In this document: positions 51,202-61,353 of the stretch, in pieces
Position numbering within the stretch: position 1 is the stretch's first letter
Layout: every line of letters starts with the position of its first letter
Assembly: GCF_016618195.1 (NCBI RefSeq)
Contig: NZ_CP067099.1
Location: forward strand, 1,550,001-1,614,000
Direction: 5' to 3'
Source: Providencia manganoxydans
Lineage (GTDB): Bacteria > Pseudomonadota > Gammaproteobacteria > Enterobacterales > Enterobacteriaceae
Length of the DNA: 64,000 nucleotides
Translations under genes and position numbers: made by a program
Notes under the pieces: generated by a model
What the model was told of the DNA's origin: nothing
Databases searched by the model: none
Seen by the model: the letters and a program-made list of their open reading frames with translations, nothing else

Positions 51202-52120
51202 TATAATCTGTCTTTTTTAGCAAGTATCTAGGCCTTGCTTTGCTTTCAGTATAAATACGACCAATATACTCACCGAGTACACCAATACCAATAAGCTGAA
51301 CTCCACCTAAAAATAGAATAGAAACAAGTAATGAAGGATAACCAGGAACAGGATTACCCCAAATTAATTTATCTACCATCATCCAACCACCATAGATAAA
51401 AGATGCAAAAGCAACAAATAAACCAATGTAAGTCCAAACGCGTAATGGAAAAGTAGAAAAACTCGTTATACCTTCTAAGGCTAAGTTCCATAATTTCCAG
51501 CCATTGAATTTACTTTCTCCAGCAGATCTTTCTGCTCTGTTGTATTCAACAACATCAATTTTTCCACCCACCCATGAAAGGATACCTTTCATGAATAAAT
51601 TACGCTCAGGTAATAATTTTATATATTCGACACTCTGACGAGATATCAACCTAAAATCGCCAACATTTTCTTCAATTTCAGGCGCGCTAATTTTATTATG
51701 GAGCTTGTAAAACCATTCAGCTGTTTTGCGTTTTAACCATGTATCACTAGTACGATTAGCTCTTTTTGCGAGAACAATATCTGCGCCTTGTTGCCATTTA
51801 TCTATGAGCTGTGGAATAACATCAATAGGATCTTGAAGGTCTACATCAATAGGTATTACAGCTTCTCCAGTTGCGTATTCAAGGCCCGCAAACAAAGCCG
51901 GTTCCTTACCAAAATTTCGCGTGAAGTTTAAAGGGAGCACTAAAGGGTCAGCAATAGCTAATGCATTGATAATATTTTCAGTGCTGTCTTTACTTCCATC
52001 ATTTATGAAGACTATTTCGATATCATATTGATTAAGAATCGGGTGTTCTCTTACTGACTTATAAAATATAGGGATAGCTTCTTCTTCGTTATAAACGGGC
52101 ACTACTAATGATATTTTCAT
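51182..52120 (-). CDS. gtrB: bactoprenol glucosyltransferase GtrB
   Basis: Encodes 312 aa. GT2 domain: [63 protein letters not shown] (DxD) and GDFRLISRQ; two C-terminal TM segments ([19 protein letters not shown] and [20 protein letters not shown]). It loads glucose on undecaprenyl phosphate. Overlaps neighbours on both sides. Confidence 0.93.
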   Translation of the reverse strand: MKISLVVPVYNEEEAIPIFYKSVREHPILNQYDIEIVFINDGSKDSTENIINALAIADPLVLPLNFTRNFGKEPALFAGLEYATGEAVIPIDVDLQDPIDVIPQLIDKWQQGADIVLAKRANRTSDTWLKRKTAEWFYKLHNKISAPEIEENVGDFRLISRQSVEYIKLLPERNLFMKGILSWVGGKIDVVEYNRAERSAGESKFNGWKLWNLALEGITSFSTFPLRVWTYIGLFVAFASFIYGGWMMVDKLIWGNPVPGYPSLLVSILFLGGVQLIGIGVLGEYIGRIYTESKARPRYLLKKTDYIENKND

Positions 52121-52491
52121 TGTGGAGTATCTCTGAAAACAAAGATTTTGGAGTAAAGAAAACCTAATACGAGGCTAATCGAAGAAAAAATTATTAAAGT
52201 TGCGATAGGGGGGAATCGTAGCTGGTCTGAAACATAACCAGTCAAATAACTTAATAGCCCCATAAATAAGGTAAATGATAAGTATCGTGCTGTAGTCGCT
52301 TTAGCTTTGAACGTGAATTTTGCATTAGCAAAAAAGGAAAAACTGACAGCAGCTATGAAGCCTATTAAGTTAGCTATAGCTTGAGAGGTTGAAAGGAACA
52401 CTGTCAGTAGCCCAAAAATGGACCAATGTATAAGAGTGTTTAAAATTCCAACCGAAAAGTATTTAGTGAATAACTTAATCATTTCAATCAT
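52117..52491 (-). CDS. gtrA: GtrA-like flippase
   Basis: Encodes 124 aa with four TM segments ([40 protein letters not shown]). FFANAKFTF is the GtrA motif. It flips the lipid-linked sugar to the periplasm. First gene of the operon. The upstream DNA (52492-52720) has no GATC sites, so Dam/OxyR phase variation seen in some gtr operons is not expected. Confidence 0.9.
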   Translation of the reverse strand: MIEMIKLFTKYFSVGILNTLIHWSIFGLLTVFLSTSQAIANLIGFIAAVSFSFFANAKFTFKAKATTARYLSFTLFMGLLSYLTGYVSDQLRFPPIATLIIFSSISLVLGFLYSKIFVFRDTPQ

Positions 52492-52720
52492 TCGTATTGA
52501 GAAGAGAATAAGTAATTTAGTATACCTGAATATACCTACTGATGCAGCAAACTGATAAGGAGAGTTTATGTGAAATGTCGTGTTAGTCTTACTTTATTCT
52601 CCACCAAATTGTGAGGCGGAAAAGCAAGCCTATATTATAAAATAGGGGAAATGGGATTTTACTACAGTACCACTACGAACTATTTATATTTTGGTAGGTG
52701 TACTCAGAAAGCAATAAAAA

Positions 52721-52742
52721 AGCCCACCGAAGTGGGCTTTTA
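52721..52742. terminator. bidirectional terminator near attR
   Basis: AGCCCAC-CGAA-GTGGGCT with A6 on the left and T4 on the right. It can end leftward transcripts leaving ssrA before they enter gtr. Confidence 0.85.
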
Positions 52743-52759
52743 GTAACTTTCAAATGCGC

Positions 52760-52776
52760 GTGCATTTCACGTGCAC
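52760..52776. promoter_or_regulatory. candidate integrase arm-type sites (right)
   Basis: GTGCAT-TTCAC-GTGCAC, same 11-bp period as the left pair at 8250-8266. Together with the core they would form the attP of the excised phage. Confidence 0.4.
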
Positions 52777-52868
52777 TTTCTAGTCTTAATGTTGCCAGTG
52801 TTCAGTCCAACTGATTTTGCTAACTTCCTGTTTTTAAAACTGTTGTCCTATCACTGACCCACCAAATT

Positions 52869-53232
52869 TGGTGGAGCTGGCGGGAGTTGAACCCGCGTCC
52901 GAAATTTCTACATCCTCGGTACTACATGCTTAGTCTAGTCTTTAATTTCATTTGCCAGCTGCGGACAGACACGCCACCAACAAACTATCCTGATTAAATT
53001 TAATGCTTCAACCCCAGGCAAGGCATCCACACGAGTTCTTTTGGGTTTGACCTCTCTTGATCCCCGTCCTAAGAACGGAGGCTAGGGAGAGAGGGCTCTA
53101 AGCAGGTTATTAAGCTGCTAGTGCGTAGTTTTCGTCGTTTGCGACTATTTTTTTGCGGCTTTTAACGAGGCCAACCGCCCCTCGGCATGCACCTTGGGTT
53201 TCGCAAATCCCGTCGAATCCAGAATCAGCCCC
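52869..53232 (-). ncRNA. ssrA: tmRNA
   Basis: 364 nt; 5' end GGGGCTGATTCTGG at 53232 and 3' end with GCTCCACCA at 52869. The tag ORF (53142-53110) encodes ANDENYALAA. A -10 box TATACT (53252-53247) lies 15 nt before the mature 5' end, which fits a short leader removed by RNase P. It rescues stalled ribosomes with SmpB. The phage-borne 3' end keeps the gene complete. Confidence 0.97.
52877..52909. other. attR core within ssrA
   Basis: The T-arm segment of tmRNA, CTGGCGGGAGTTGAACCCG followed by CGTCCGAAATTTCT. Pairs with 8172-8204. After integration the phage supplies the last bases of ssrA. Confidence 0.85.
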
Positions 53233-53280
53233 AAGTTGTTGAACGCAGTATAACAGAAAAATACTCTAAAAAGCTAGAAC

Positions 53281-53763
53281 TTAGCGATTAGAATGTTTCA
53301 TTATACGTGCTTTATCTAATTGCCACTCGCGATCTTTTATATCTGAGCGTTTATCGTGCGCTTTTTTACCTTTTGCAACGCCAATTTTGACTTTGCACCA
53401 CGCATTTTTCCAGTATAAGGATAATGCAATGACCGTGTAGCCTTCACGGTTTACTCGACCATAAAGGGTGTCAAGCTCCCGTTGGTTTAGTAACAGCTTT
53501 CTGCTACGAGTCGGATCACAGACAACATGAGACGATGCAACGTTTAACGGAGTAAAGTTGGCACCGAATAAGTATGCTTCACCGTCTCTAAGTAAGACAT
53601 AGCTATCACCAATGTTTGCTTTACCAGCACGTAGTGATTTTACTTCCCAACCCTGTAAGGAGAGGCCAGCCTCGAACTCTTCTTCGATAGAATATTCGTG
53701 GCGAGCACGTTTGTTCATGGCAATTGTTGCCGAACCGGGTTTATAAGCTTTTTTCTTTGTCAT
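53281..53763 (-). CDS. smpB: SsrA-binding protein SmpB
   Basis: Encodes 160 aa from the ATG at 53763, the normal length. Motifs [40 protein letters not shown] and a basic tail [20 protein letters not shown] that enters the ribosome A site. Lies just upstream of ssrA on the same strand, as in E. coli. Confidence 0.97.
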   Translation of the reverse strand: MTKKKAYKPGSATIAMNKRARHEYSIEEEFEAGLSLQGWEVKSLRAGKANIGDSYVLLRDGEAYLFGANFTPLNVASSHVVCDPTRSRKLLLNQRELDTLYGRVNREGYTVIALSLYWKNAWCKVKIGVAKGKKAHDKRSDIKDREWQLDKARIMKHSNR

Positions 53764-53917
53764 AGTTTGGTCATTATACTGTAAGCTGTAGTGAAATAAA
53801 TCTCTCAACGTTTAAAAATATGCCGATTGTGCATTTATTGTGCTCAATCTGTTTTGTTTTTTGTTTAACCAATCAATAGTGGTAATATATAGGCAGTTTT
53901 TGGGGATAGGAATCGAT

Positions 53918-54352
53918 ATGCCACAGATTAGTCGCTCTGCGTTAGTACCATTTAGTGCAGAACAAATGTATAAGCTCGTTAATGATGTTATTGCATATCC
54001 CAGTTTTTTACCGGGGTGTGTAGGTAGTCGTGTGATTAGTCATAGTGATGATGAAATGACTGCATCGGTTGAGGTTTCAAAAGCAGGTATTAGTAAGACC
54101 TTTGTCACAAAAAATGTGCTAGAGGATAATGCACGTATTCATATGCAGCTAGTTGAAGGGCCTTTTAGTAAGTTAACTGGTGGCTGGCGCTTCATTCCTT
54201 TAAGTGCAGATGCCTGTAAAATTGAGTTTCATCTTGATTTTGAATTTACTAATAAGCTCATTGAACTTGCATTTGGAAAAATCTTCAAAGAACTGGCTAA
54301 TAATATGGTTCAAGCATTTACGCTCCGAGCAAAGGATATATACAGTGTCTGA
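53918..54352 (+). CDS. ratA: RatA, START-domain protein (ubiquinone-binding/ribosome association)
   Basis: Encodes 144 aa from the ATG at 53918 (SD GGGGATAGGA). Typical [31 protein letters not shown], and [15 protein letters not shown]. Homologous to E. coli RatA, reported to block 70S assembly, and to Coq10 lipid-binding proteins. Divergent from smpB, overlapping rnfH by 8 bp. Confidence 0.95.
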   Translation: MPQISRSALVPFSAEQMYKLVNDVIAYPSFLPGCVGSRVISHSDDEMTASVEVSKAGISKTFVTKNVLEDNARIHMQLVEGPFSKLTGGWRFIPLSADACKIEFHLDFEFTNKLIELAFGKIFKELANNMVQAFTLRAKDIYSV

Positions 54353-54638
54353 GTTAAATATCGAAGTCACTTATGCTTTACCTGAAAAGCAGTATTTATT
54401 GGCTGTAAAAATTAATGAGGGTGCAACAGTTGAGGATGCAATCATTGCTTCTGGTATTCTTGCATTAAGAGCCGATATCGATCTTAAAAAAAATAAGGTT
54501 GGTATCTTCAGTCGTCCGGTTAAGTTAAGTGATACTTTGAAAGAAGGGGATAGAGTTGAAATCTATCGGCCTTTGATTGCAGATCCTAAAGAATTGCGCC
54601 GTAAGCGAGCTGAAAAATCTAAAGATAATAAAAAATAA
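54345..54638 (+). CDS. rnfH: RnfH family protein (RatB)
   Basis: Encodes 97 aa from GTG at 54345 (SD AAGGA). Ubiquitin-like fold of UPF0125: [40 protein letters not shown], and [20 protein letters not shown]. Co-transcribed with ratA. Its terminator is now split by an IS element. Confidence 0.93.
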   Translation: MSELNIEVTYALPEKQYLLAVKINEGATVEDAIIASGILALRADIDLKKNKVGIFSRPVKLSDTLKEGDRVEIYRPLIADPKELRRKRAEKSKDNKK

Positions 54639-54717
54639 TTATCTTTTTACGTATTTTTGAACCGAGAGTTTTGAAGTGACCCCCAATAGTTGGACAACCA
54701 ATTACTGGGGGTTTTTT

Positions 54718-55224
54718 ATGTCTAAATATAATCGGAATTTAAAAATTGCTATCGCAAATCAATGCCTATCGGGGGAATCATCAGAAGCACTTTCAAAAAT
54801 ATATGATATTTCTTCTCGGCAGATCCGATATTGGGCTCAAGTCGTGACTATTCATGGTAATAAGGCTTTCCAGCCCACACCTCATTTACGTTGTGCAAAA
54901 GCAAGGTTACAAGCCATAAAACTTATGTGGACACATGACTGGTCTCTCGGTCACACTAGTGCCGTACTTAACTTAACTACGACTGGCACTCTATCTCTCT
55001 GGCTTGATAGATATGATAAATACGGGTTCAAAGGGTTAGAGTGTCGCTCAAGAGGAAGAAAGCCTATGGACTTCTCCAAAATAATAACTACTCGTCCTGA
55101 CGATGAAAAGACACTTGAAGAATTGAAAGAAGAGGTTGCCTACTTACGTGCAGAAAATGCTGTGCTAAAAAAGTTGGAAGAGTTGGAACAAATAAAACGA
55201 CGGCAAGCAAAGAAAAGACGTTAA
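54718..55224 (+). CDS. IS150-type OrfA
   Basis: Encodes 168 aa with two HTH units (SGESSEALSKIYDISSRQIR and HDWSLGHTSAVLNLTTTGTL) and a C-terminal coiled coil (TLEELKEEVAYLRAENAVLK), the InsJ layout. Intact. Confidence 0.88.
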   Translation: MSKYNRNLKIAIANQCLSGESSEALSKIYDISSRQIRYWAQVVTIHGNKAFQPTPHLRCAKARLQAIKLMWTHDWSLGHTSAVLNLTTTGTLSLWLDRYDKYGFKGLECRSRGRKPMDFSKIITTRPDDEKTLEELKEEVAYLRAENAVLKKLEELEQIKRRQAKKRR

Positions 55225-56067
55225 TTGTTTTAGCCCTAAGAAATCAATATCCACTCAAACACTTGCTTCATGCTACGAAACTAGCAAAAAGTGTGTTCTA
55301 TTATCACGTTAGAGAGTTAAAAAAACCAAAAGAATATACAATCGAACTCGAACGTATTGAAAAGATTTATCATGAACATAAAGGTCGCTACGGTTACAGG
55401 CGCATCCATTTAACACTGAAAAATGAAGGGTTTACATTAAATCACAAAACGGTTCAGCGATTAATGGGATTACTGAATTTAAAATCGACAGTCAGACCGA
55501 AGAAATATCGTTCATATCGGGGAGATGTGGGTAAAGCAGCGCCTAACTATCTCAAACGAAATTTTAAAGTGACTAAACCGAATGAAAAGTGGGTAACAGA
55601 TGTCACTGAATTTAAAGTGAATGAACAAAAAGTGTATCTATCACCTATTATTGATTTATATAACCAAGAGGTTGTAGCTTATAAAGTGGCTAAAAATGCA
55701 CGTTTAACGTTGGTCACAGAGATGCTAAAAAAAGGGCTATCTCGATTAGGAGAAGCTCAAAAACCACTCTTACACAGTGATCAGGGTTGGCAATATCGGC
55801 ACAAACACTACCAGAAACAGTTAAGGGACAATTGGAATTAAACAAAGTATGTCAAGGAAAGGTAACTGTTTAGATAATGCCGTTGCTGAGAATTTTTTTG
55901 GTCTATTGAAATCGGAAATGTATCATGGATATCGTTTTCGAGATGCCGATGAACTGATTGATAAAATTGGCGAATACATAGAGTATTACAACACCAAACG
56001 GATCAAAGCCAAATTAAAAGGCCTGACTCCGATTGAATATCGAAATCAGGCCTTACAAGCCGCTTAA
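55221..56067 (+). pseudogene. IS150-type OrfB transposase, frameshifted
   Basis: The frame opens before 55221 (LALRNQYPLKHLLHATKLAK) and has the first catalytic D in WVTDVTEF and second in LHSDQGWQY. At 55832-55833 an extra T turns the expected DNGIKQSMSRKGNC into DNWN and a stop. The rest, with the catalytic Glu in AVAENFFGLLKSEMY, continues in another frame from 55849. One base is enough to restore it. The copy is probably immobile on its own. Confidence 0.85.
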
Positions 56068-56190
56068 CTAAAAGTGTCCAACTTTATGGGGTCACTTCAT
56101 TTCTCGGTTTTTTTATTTGTGCTATTCAAAAATTGGTTAGTTAGAAAAAAGATTGGTAAGTAGAGAACTTTGAATTAGGTAAATAGCAAT

Positions 56191-56215
56191 AACTACCTGT
56201 TTTAAGCAGGTAGTT
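56191..56215 (-). terminator. terminator of bamE
   Basis: AACTACCTG/CAGGTAGTT, 9-bp stem with a 7-nt loop, 46 bp past bamE on its strand; followed by a weak T-rich tail. Confidence 0.6.
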
Positions 56216-56260
56216 ACTCAACACGGTTAACAAGCTATAAAATAAATAACCTAAGTTATC

Positions 56261-56734
56261 TTAGTTGGTTAACCATTTTTGGCTTGGTGTGGCTGGTTGC
56301 TGCTCAGTTGCAGGCTCGACAGCTTTCGGCTGACTTTCTGGCTCTGCTTCTACAGCTGGCTGGGTGTTTTCAGCTTCTTTTGCTTCCATTGCTTCTTGTG
56401 CAGAAAGATTTTTCTCATTTTTGATGTCAGTTAGTATACCGTTACGATCAAATGTGAGAGTTAATGTTTCTTGTTTAACCGGATCATGACCAAGTTCTTG
56501 GCGGAAAACATAGTACCAAGTTTGAGTACCAAACGGGTCGGTTAACATTGGTGTGCCCAAAGTATAAGCGACCTGTTGCTGAGTCATTCCTTTTTGGATC
56601 TTAGCAACATCTTTCGCTGTCAGGTAATTACCTTGGTTAATGTCAGGGTGATAGACCAAACGTTCCATCATTGAACAGCCCGATGACATTAATGCGAGTG
56701 ATAGTGCAGCAGCAGTTAACAGTTTATAACGCAT
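56261..56734 (-). CDS. bamE: outer membrane assembly lipoprotein BamE
   Basis: Encodes 157 aa. Lipobox SSGC at residues 17-20. Core domain: [40 protein letters not shown], and [13 protein letters not shown], as in BamE/SmpA. It is a lipoprotein of the BAM complex. The C-terminus has an extra 45 residues rich in Glu, Gln and Pro, longer than in E. coli (113 aa). Confidence 0.96.
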   Translation of the reverse strand: MRYKLLTAAALSLALMSSGCSMMERLVYHPDINQGNYLTAKDVAKIQKGMTQQQVAYTLGTPMLTDPFGTQTWYYVFRQELGHDPVKQETLTLTFDRNGILTDIKNEKNLSAQEAMEAKEAENTQPAVEAEPESQPKAVEPATEQQPATPSQKWLTN

Positions 56735-56846
56735 GGATATCTCATTCCTTTTGGAGTCAGAACATCAATGATAATCGACATTGATACAATTTAAAACCTT
56801 CCGTATTGACTCTAAGACCATATGAGAGCAAAAAAGTTGTCAAAAT

Positions 56847-58508
56847 TTACGCTGCAAGCAATTCTTTTGCATTTGCTAACGTATTTTTAGTCACTTCACT
56901 TCCCGCTAGCAGGCGAGCGAGTTCTTGTAAACGTGCTTTTTTATCAAGTAATTGCATATGTGTTTCGGTTTCAACACCATTGGTTTCTTTGCAGACATAA
57001 AAATGGTGATGACCACAACCTGCAACTTGAGGTAAGTGTGTGACACACATCACTTGGGTTGACTCACCAAGCTCACGAAGTAAACGACCCACAATTGCGG
57101 CTGTTGGTCCGCTAATACCAACATCAACTTCATCAAAGATCAGTGCTGGAGTATCCATTTTTTTCGCAGTGATAACTTGAATTGCTAGTGCAATACGTGA
57201 TAACTCACCACCAGAGGCGACTTTAGCGAGTGCTTGGTGAGGTTGCCCTGGGTTTGTTGTTACATTAAATTCAACTTTGCTTGCACCATCTGGCTGTAAA
57301 TGTTCAGGTGTAAATTTGACATCAATAGTGAAACGACCATGAGGCATAGAGAGTTGATGCATGCTGCTTGTTATAAGCTGGCTTAGCTCTTGTGCAAATT
57401 CAATACGCACCTGATGAAGCTCCTGTGCGCAGAGAATGGCTTGTTGATGGTCGCGTTGAACTTGTTCACTAAGGGCTTCACAATCTTCATTTTGATTAGC
57501 TATTTTTTCTTGCTCATCAAGAAGCTGTTGATAAAGCTCTGGCAATGCCTCTGGCACGATATGGTGCTTGCGAGCAAGATTAATTTGTTTCGATATGCGC
57601 TGTTCAAGTTCAAACAGTCGATTAGGATCTAACTCGTACTGATCACAATAGTGTCTGAGTTCATCACTTGCTTCACTGACTTGGATTGATGCTTCTTCCA
57701 ACATATCTAATAAGTTTGAAAATTTATTATCTAAAGAAGCTAACTCAGCTAATTCATGTTTAGCCATATTAAGTAGACTCAAAATATTGGCATCATCATT
57801 ATCAGACATGATCTGTACAGCATTTTGCCCAAGCGATAGAAACTGACCATAATTTGCGAGTTGTTTATATTCTTGCTCAATGGTTTCAAATTCACCTTGA
57901 ACAGGTGAGAATTCGCTTAATTCTTTTAAATGATATTCAAGCAGTTGCTGGCGTGATTCGCGTTCTTGCATTTGTTTTTGAAACAGGGCAAGTTGCTGAC
58001 AAGAGTCATGCCATTGCTGCCAAGCCTTTTTCATTTGTGTGAGTAAAAATTGCTGATTAGCATAGGCATCAAGAAGCGATTTTTGATGCGTATTATCGAG
58101 TAATTGCTGATGAGCATGTTGCCCATGAATTTGAATAAGCAGAGCTCCGAGTTCACGTAGTTGGGAAAGAGGAACAGCGGTTCCATTGATAAAACCTCGT
58201 GAGCGACCATCAAGTGTAATGGTTCTGCGTAATAGGCACTCATTATGATTGTCTAATTCATGGTCTATGAGCCATTTTGCTGCGCTATCAGCATCGATCA
58301 AAGAAAAGCGCGCACAGAGGTCTGCACGTTGTGCACCAGGGCGTACCATATTGGCGTCACCACGGTTACCCAAGCATAGGCCTAGTGCATCAATAGCGAT
58401 AGATTTACCTGCACCAGTTTCACCTGTAATAGTGGTCATACCGCTACGAAAATCAATTTCAAGATCACGAACGATAGCAAAATTATTAATGGTAAGTTGG
58501 GTAAGCAT
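56847..58508 (-). CDS. recN: DNA repair protein RecN
   Basis: Encodes 553 aa, the E. coli length, from the ATG at 58508 with SD CAGGAG. SMC-like: Walker A GETGAGKS near residue 30, a long coiled coil, signature [18 protein letters not shown], Walker [14 protein letters not shown]. It acts at double-strand breaks. Two LexA boxes precede it. Confidence 0.97.
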   Translation of the reverse strand: MLTQLTINNFAIVRDLEIDFRSGMTTITGETGAGKSIAIDALGLCLGNRGDANMVRPGAQRADLCARFSLIDADSAAKWLIDHELDNHNECLLRRTITLDGRSRGFINGTAVPLSQLRELGALLIQIHGQHAHQQLLDNTHQKSLLDAYANQQFLLTQMKKAWQQWHDSCQQLALFQKQMQERESRQQLLEYHLKELSEFSPVQGEFETIEQEYKQLANYGQFLSLGQNAVQIMSDNDDANILSLLNMAKHELAELASLDNKFSNLLDMLEEASIQVSEASDELRHYCDQYELDPNRLFELEQRISKQINLARKHHIVPEALPELYQQLLDEQEKIANQNEDCEALSEQVQRDHQQAILCAQELHQVRIEFAQELSQLITSSMHQLSMPHGRFTIDVKFTPEHLQPDGASKVEFNVTTNPGQPHQALAKVASGGELSRIALAIQVITAKKMDTPALIFDEVDVGISGPTAAIVGRLLRELGESTQVMCVTHLPQVAGCGHHHFYVCKETNGVETETHMQLLDKKARLQELARLLAGSEVTKNTLANAKELLAA

Positions 58509-58534
58509 CTGCGCTCTCCTGTGAAAATACACAC

Positions 58535-58572
58535 CTGTGTTTCTATACAGTTTATCCTGTTTTTTTATACAG
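58535..58572 (-). promoter_or_regulatory. two LexA boxes upstream of recN
   Basis: CTGTGTTTCTATACAG (58535-58550) and CTGTTTTTTTATACAG (58557-58572), both CTGT-N8-ACAG. The pair explains the tight SOS control known for recN. Confidence 0.92.
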
Positions 58573-58593
58573 TAAAGAGGCAGATGATAAAAA

Positions 58594-59493
58594 TTAGAAA
58601 GTTTTTTTAGCCCATCCTAATTTTGAACTTAACGTATTGAAATAATTATAATCTTTTGGATGAATGAGATTCAGGTTTTTGTTACTACGTTGTACGATGA
58701 CTTCCTCTCCATCTTGTATTGGTAACATGATCTGGCTATCACAACTTACTTCGTAGTCAATATTAGTGCGTAGAAATTTCAAACGAATGCTACTGTTGCT
58801 ACTGATTACTAGCGGGCGTGACGAAAGTGTATGTGGGAACATAGGTACTAAAACGATAGCATCTAAATTAGGCGTAAGAATAGGGCCACCAGCAGAAAGA
58901 GAGTAAGCAGTAGAGCCTGTTGGGGTTGCAATAATTAACCCATCCGAGCGTTGTGAGAATGCAAAACGTTCATCAATGTAAACTTCAAATTCGATCATAT
59001 GAGCGACTTTACCGGGGTGTAATACGACCTCATTGATTGCACTACTTTTGCGGGCCTTTTGATTAGGTTTTATGACTTGTGCTTCGAGTAAAAAACGTTG
59101 CTCTTCATGGTATTCGCCATCAAGTACCCGAGAAAGTTGTTGTAGCGCGTTATCGGGGTCAAGATCGGTGAGAAAACCAAGGTTTCCACGGTTGATGCCA
59201 ATGACCTTATTATTGTAGCGAGATAAGATCCTAGCGGCCCCAAGCATATTGCCATCACCGCCAACAACAATAACTAAATCAGCCTGTTGACCGATTTCGG
59301 TGAGGTTCCCAGTATTAGCATTATGGAGTTTTAAGTCTTTGGCAACTTGTTTATCAATAATCGCGTGGTAGTTTTTGGATAACAGCCAATTATAGATTAA
59401 TTCATGGGTCGCCAAAGCTTCGGGGTGGCGCGGATGGCCAACAATACCGATAGTTCGAAAAAGTGTCTTTTGCGAGCTTTTGTCCTTACGCAT
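58594..59493 (-). CDS. nadK: NAD kinase
   Basis: Encodes 299 aa from the ATG at 59493 (SD GAGAGG); 59511 is possible. GGDG motif in [14 protein letters not shown] and [20 protein letters not shown] for NAD binding, ending [15 protein letters not shown]. It makes NADP from NAD and ATP. Divergent from grpE. Confidence 0.96.
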   Translation of the reverse strand: MRKDKSSQKTLFRTIGIVGHPRHPEALATHELIYNWLLSKNYHAIIDKQVAKDLKLHNANTGNLTEIGQQADLVIVVGGDGNMLGAARILSRYNNKVIGINRGNLGFLTDLDPDNALQQLSRVLDGEYHEEQRFLLEAQVIKPNQKARKSSAINEVVLHPGKVAHMIEFEVYIDERFAFSQRSDGLIIATPTGSTAYSLSAGGPILTPNLDAIVLVPMFPHTLSSRPLVISSNSSIRLKFLRTNIDYEVSCDSQIMLPIQDGEEVIVQRSNKNLNLIHPKDYNYFNTLSSKLGWAKKTF

Positions 59494-59521
59494 ATTTTTT
59501 TGGCCTCTCATTACATGACTT

Positions 59522-59551
59522 CCCTTGAATCCCTGTTTTATATCCCCATAA
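59522..59551 (+). promoter_or_regulatory. sigma-32 heat-shock promoter of grpE
   Basis: CCCTTGAA (59522-59529), 14 bp, CCCCATAA (59544-59551), an almost perfect match to the RpoH consensus, 43 bp before the grpE start codon. Confidence 0.9.
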
Positions 59552-59594
59552 TACTCTAATAAATGGGATTAATGCTAAATACGCGGAGATATTC

Positions 59595-60179
59595 ATGAGT
59601 AGTAAAGAACAAAACATGCATGATGAGCAAGCCCCTGAGCTAAATGAAGCACAAAAATCGGAGCTAGAGCAAGAAGCACAGCCGGCAGATCAACAAGCAG
59701 AAGTGCAAGCGTTGGCAGCGCGTATTGCTGAGCTTGAAGAGCAACTTGCAGCATCTCAAAAAGTAGAGCGTGAAGCAATGCTTCGTGCTCATGCTGAAAT
59801 TGAAAATATTCGTCGTCGTACAGAACAAGACATTGAGAAGGCGCACAAGTTTGCACTTGAGAAATTTTCAAATGAGCTGTTGCCTGTTATCGATAATTTA
59901 GAGCGTGCTATTGAAGCGGCTGATCATGAAAGTGAAACATCAAAAGCAATGGTAGAAGGATTGGATTTAACGCTGAAAACTTTCCTAAGCGCTGTTGGTA
60001 AGTTTGGTATTGAAGTGGTTGGAGAATCGAACGTCGCATTTAACCCTGAAGTGCACCAAGCAATGACGATGATTGAATCACCTGAGCATCAACCAAATCA
60101 AGTTATTGATGTTATGCAAAAAGGCTATGTGTTAAATGGTCGTTTATTGCGGCCTGCAATGGTTATCGTTTCTAAATAA
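59595..60179 (+). CDS. grpE: nucleotide exchange factor GrpE
   Basis: Encodes 194 aa. Acidic disordered start, long coiled coil ([20 protein letters not shown]), then [20 protein letters not shown] and the beta-domain ([30 protein letters not shown]). It releases ADP from DnaK. Confidence 0.97.
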   Translation: MSSKEQNMHDEQAPELNEAQKSELEQEAQPADQQAEVQALAARIAELEEQLAASQKVEREAMLRAHAEIENIRRRTEQDIEKAHKFALEKFSNELLPVIDNLERAIEAADHESETSKAMVEGLDLTLKTFLSAVGKFGIEVVGESNVAFNPEVHQAMTMIESPEHQPNQVIDVMQKGYVLNGRLLRPAMVIVSK

Positions 60180-60188
60180 TATATCGAA

Positions 60189-60213
60189 GAAACCGGGTGT
60201 TATACCCGGTTTC
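60189..60213. terminator. bidirectional terminator between grpE and ung
   Basis: GAAACCGGGT/ACCCGGTTTC, 10-bp stem, loop of 5; both genes converge on it. Confidence 0.85.
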
Positions 60214-60228
60214 TTGTATCTATAAAAA

Positions 60229-60909
60229 TTAATTGTCAATTTTTGGCTGCCAATTGATAGGCGTAAGCCCTTGTTGCTCTAATAATTGATTGGTTTGTGA
60301 GAAATGTCCACAGCCTAAAAATCCACGGTGTGCTGAAAGTGGTGAAGGGTGTGGGGCTTTTAAAATATGATGGCGTTTGCTATCAATTATGCGGCCTTTC
60401 TTCTGAGCGTGTGAGCCCCACAGTAAAAAAACGACACCTTCTCTATTTTCATTAATAGCGGCGATAACTTTATCAGTAAATGTTTCCCAGCCTAGATGGG
60501 CATGTGAGTGGGCATTGCCTTGTTCGACAGTTAACACGGTATTGAGTAGCAGAACACCTTGTTGAGCCCAGCTGAGCAGATAACCATGATCGGGACGTTG
60601 GAAGTTAGGAATATCTTTTTCTAATTCTTTATACATATTAACCAGTGATGGTGGTGGTTTAATGCCAGGAAGAACTGAAAAAGATAGACCATGCGCTTGC
60701 CCAGGGCCATGGTACGGATCTTGGCCTAAGATAACCACTTTTACATCGGCAAGTTCGGTGTATCTAAATGCATTAAATACATCTGCTTGTGGTGGGTAAA
60801 TGATTTTTCCTTTCTGACGTTCATTAGCAACATAGGCGAGCGTATCAGTAAAGTAGGCTTGTGTTTTTTCTGAGCCAATGACGTCATGCCAAGTTGGGAT
60901 ATTTGCCAT
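60229..60909 (-). CDS. ung: uracil-DNA glycosylase
   Basis: Encodes 226 aa from the ATG at 60909. Catalytic Asp in [18 protein letters not shown], uracil pocket and [18 protein letters not shown]. Removes uracil from DNA. Confidence 0.97.
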   Translation of the reverse strand: MANIPTWHDVIGSEKTQAYFTDTLAYVANERQKGKIIYPPQADVFNAFRYTELADVKVVILGQDPYHGPGQAHGLSFSVLPGIKPPPSLVNMYKELEKDIPNFQRPDHGYLLSWAQQGVLLLNTVLTVEQGNAHSHAHLGWETFTDKVIAAINENREGVVFLLWGSHAQKKGRIIDSKRHHILKAPHPSPLSAHRGFLGCGHFSQTNQLLEQQGLTPINWQPKIDN

Positions 60910-61170
60910 GAAAATTCCTATAACAATCAAATTATAGCTATAAGCTTACTGGTTTGATTGTAAGAGATAAAGTCCCGTTTTCATTAATTGGTTTCAAATA
61001 TTTTTTAATATTAGTAAAAAATATTGATTTAAGTGATTTGTTAAAATTGATTTAAAACAGGGTGTTGGCCTATTAACGGTTAATTGCCACTCGAAATTAT
61101 TGATAAATATCAAGGAAGCTGTGGTGGCTAGCTGGTATATAGTGTGTAGAGATATTGGTTAGACCAATTT

Positions 61171-61294
61171 TACTCGTCATACTTCAAGATGCAGGGTTGT
61201 TGACTGCGCTTAGCTAACCGAGTCACATAGTTATCTATGCTCCTTGGCTATCTTTGCTTGTTGCCTACCTGCATCTTGAACTATTTAGAGTATA
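61171..61294. repeat. palindromic intergenic repeat, complete copy
   Basis: 124 bp with ends TTCAAGATGCAGG and CCTGCATCTTGAA, a perfect 13-bp inverted repeat, starting TACTCGTCATAC and ending TTTAGAGTATA. Inner palindromic parts include AGTCACATAG...CTATGCTC. A degenerate copy is at 2927-3027. It lies in the grcA upstream region. Confidence 0.8.
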
Positions 61295-61319
61295 TATAAT
61301 CGACAGTTAAATTATGGGA

Positions 61320-61333
61320 TTGATCTTAATCCT
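61320..61333 (+). promoter_or_regulatory. candidate FNR half-site upstream of grcA
   Basis: TTGATCTTAATCCT compared with TTGAT-N4-ATCAA: left half perfect, right half partial. E. coli grcA (yfiD) is FNR-controlled. It lies only 21 bp from the start codon, closer than usual. Confidence 0.3.
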
Positions 61334-61353
61334 ACCTGAAAGTGGAGGTCGAC

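Larger units (their letters stand above)
52492..52868. other. prophage right-end non-coding region
   Basis: Contains the gtr promoter region (a TATAAT-like box lies near 52637 on the minus strand, no clear -35), the terminator at 52721-52742 and the right candidate arm sites. No gene seen. Confidence 0.5.
8172..52909. mobile_element. prophage integrated in ssrA (contractile-tail phage)
   Basis: Bounded by a 33-bp direct repeat (8172-8204 and 52877-52909, two mismatches) that is the T-arm end of tmRNA. It contains integrase and excisionase, a lambda-like immunity region, replication, antitermination, lysis, packaging, head, contractile tail and baseplate genes in canonical order, plus cargo genes. 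Every module expected for an inducible phage is visible. The only clearly broken phage ORF is the small one at 20626-21223. Morphology is inferred from the DUF3383 sheath, tube, Gp138 spike, GP25 wedge and BaseplateJ set. Confidence 0.93.
54672..56099 (+). mobile_element. IS150-type insertion sequence (IS3 family) in the rnfH terminator
   Basis: 1428 bp. Ends TGAAGTGACCCC...AGTTGGACA and TGTCCAACTTT...GGGGTCACTTCA; 3-bp target duplication TTT (54669-54671 and 56100-56102). Joining the flanks gives AACCGAG-AGTTT-CTCGGTT plus T7, so it landed in the loop of a terminator. The left end holds a strong hairpin (CCCCCA/TGGGGG with T6) that shields the transposase from outside transcription. Confidence 0.9.
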
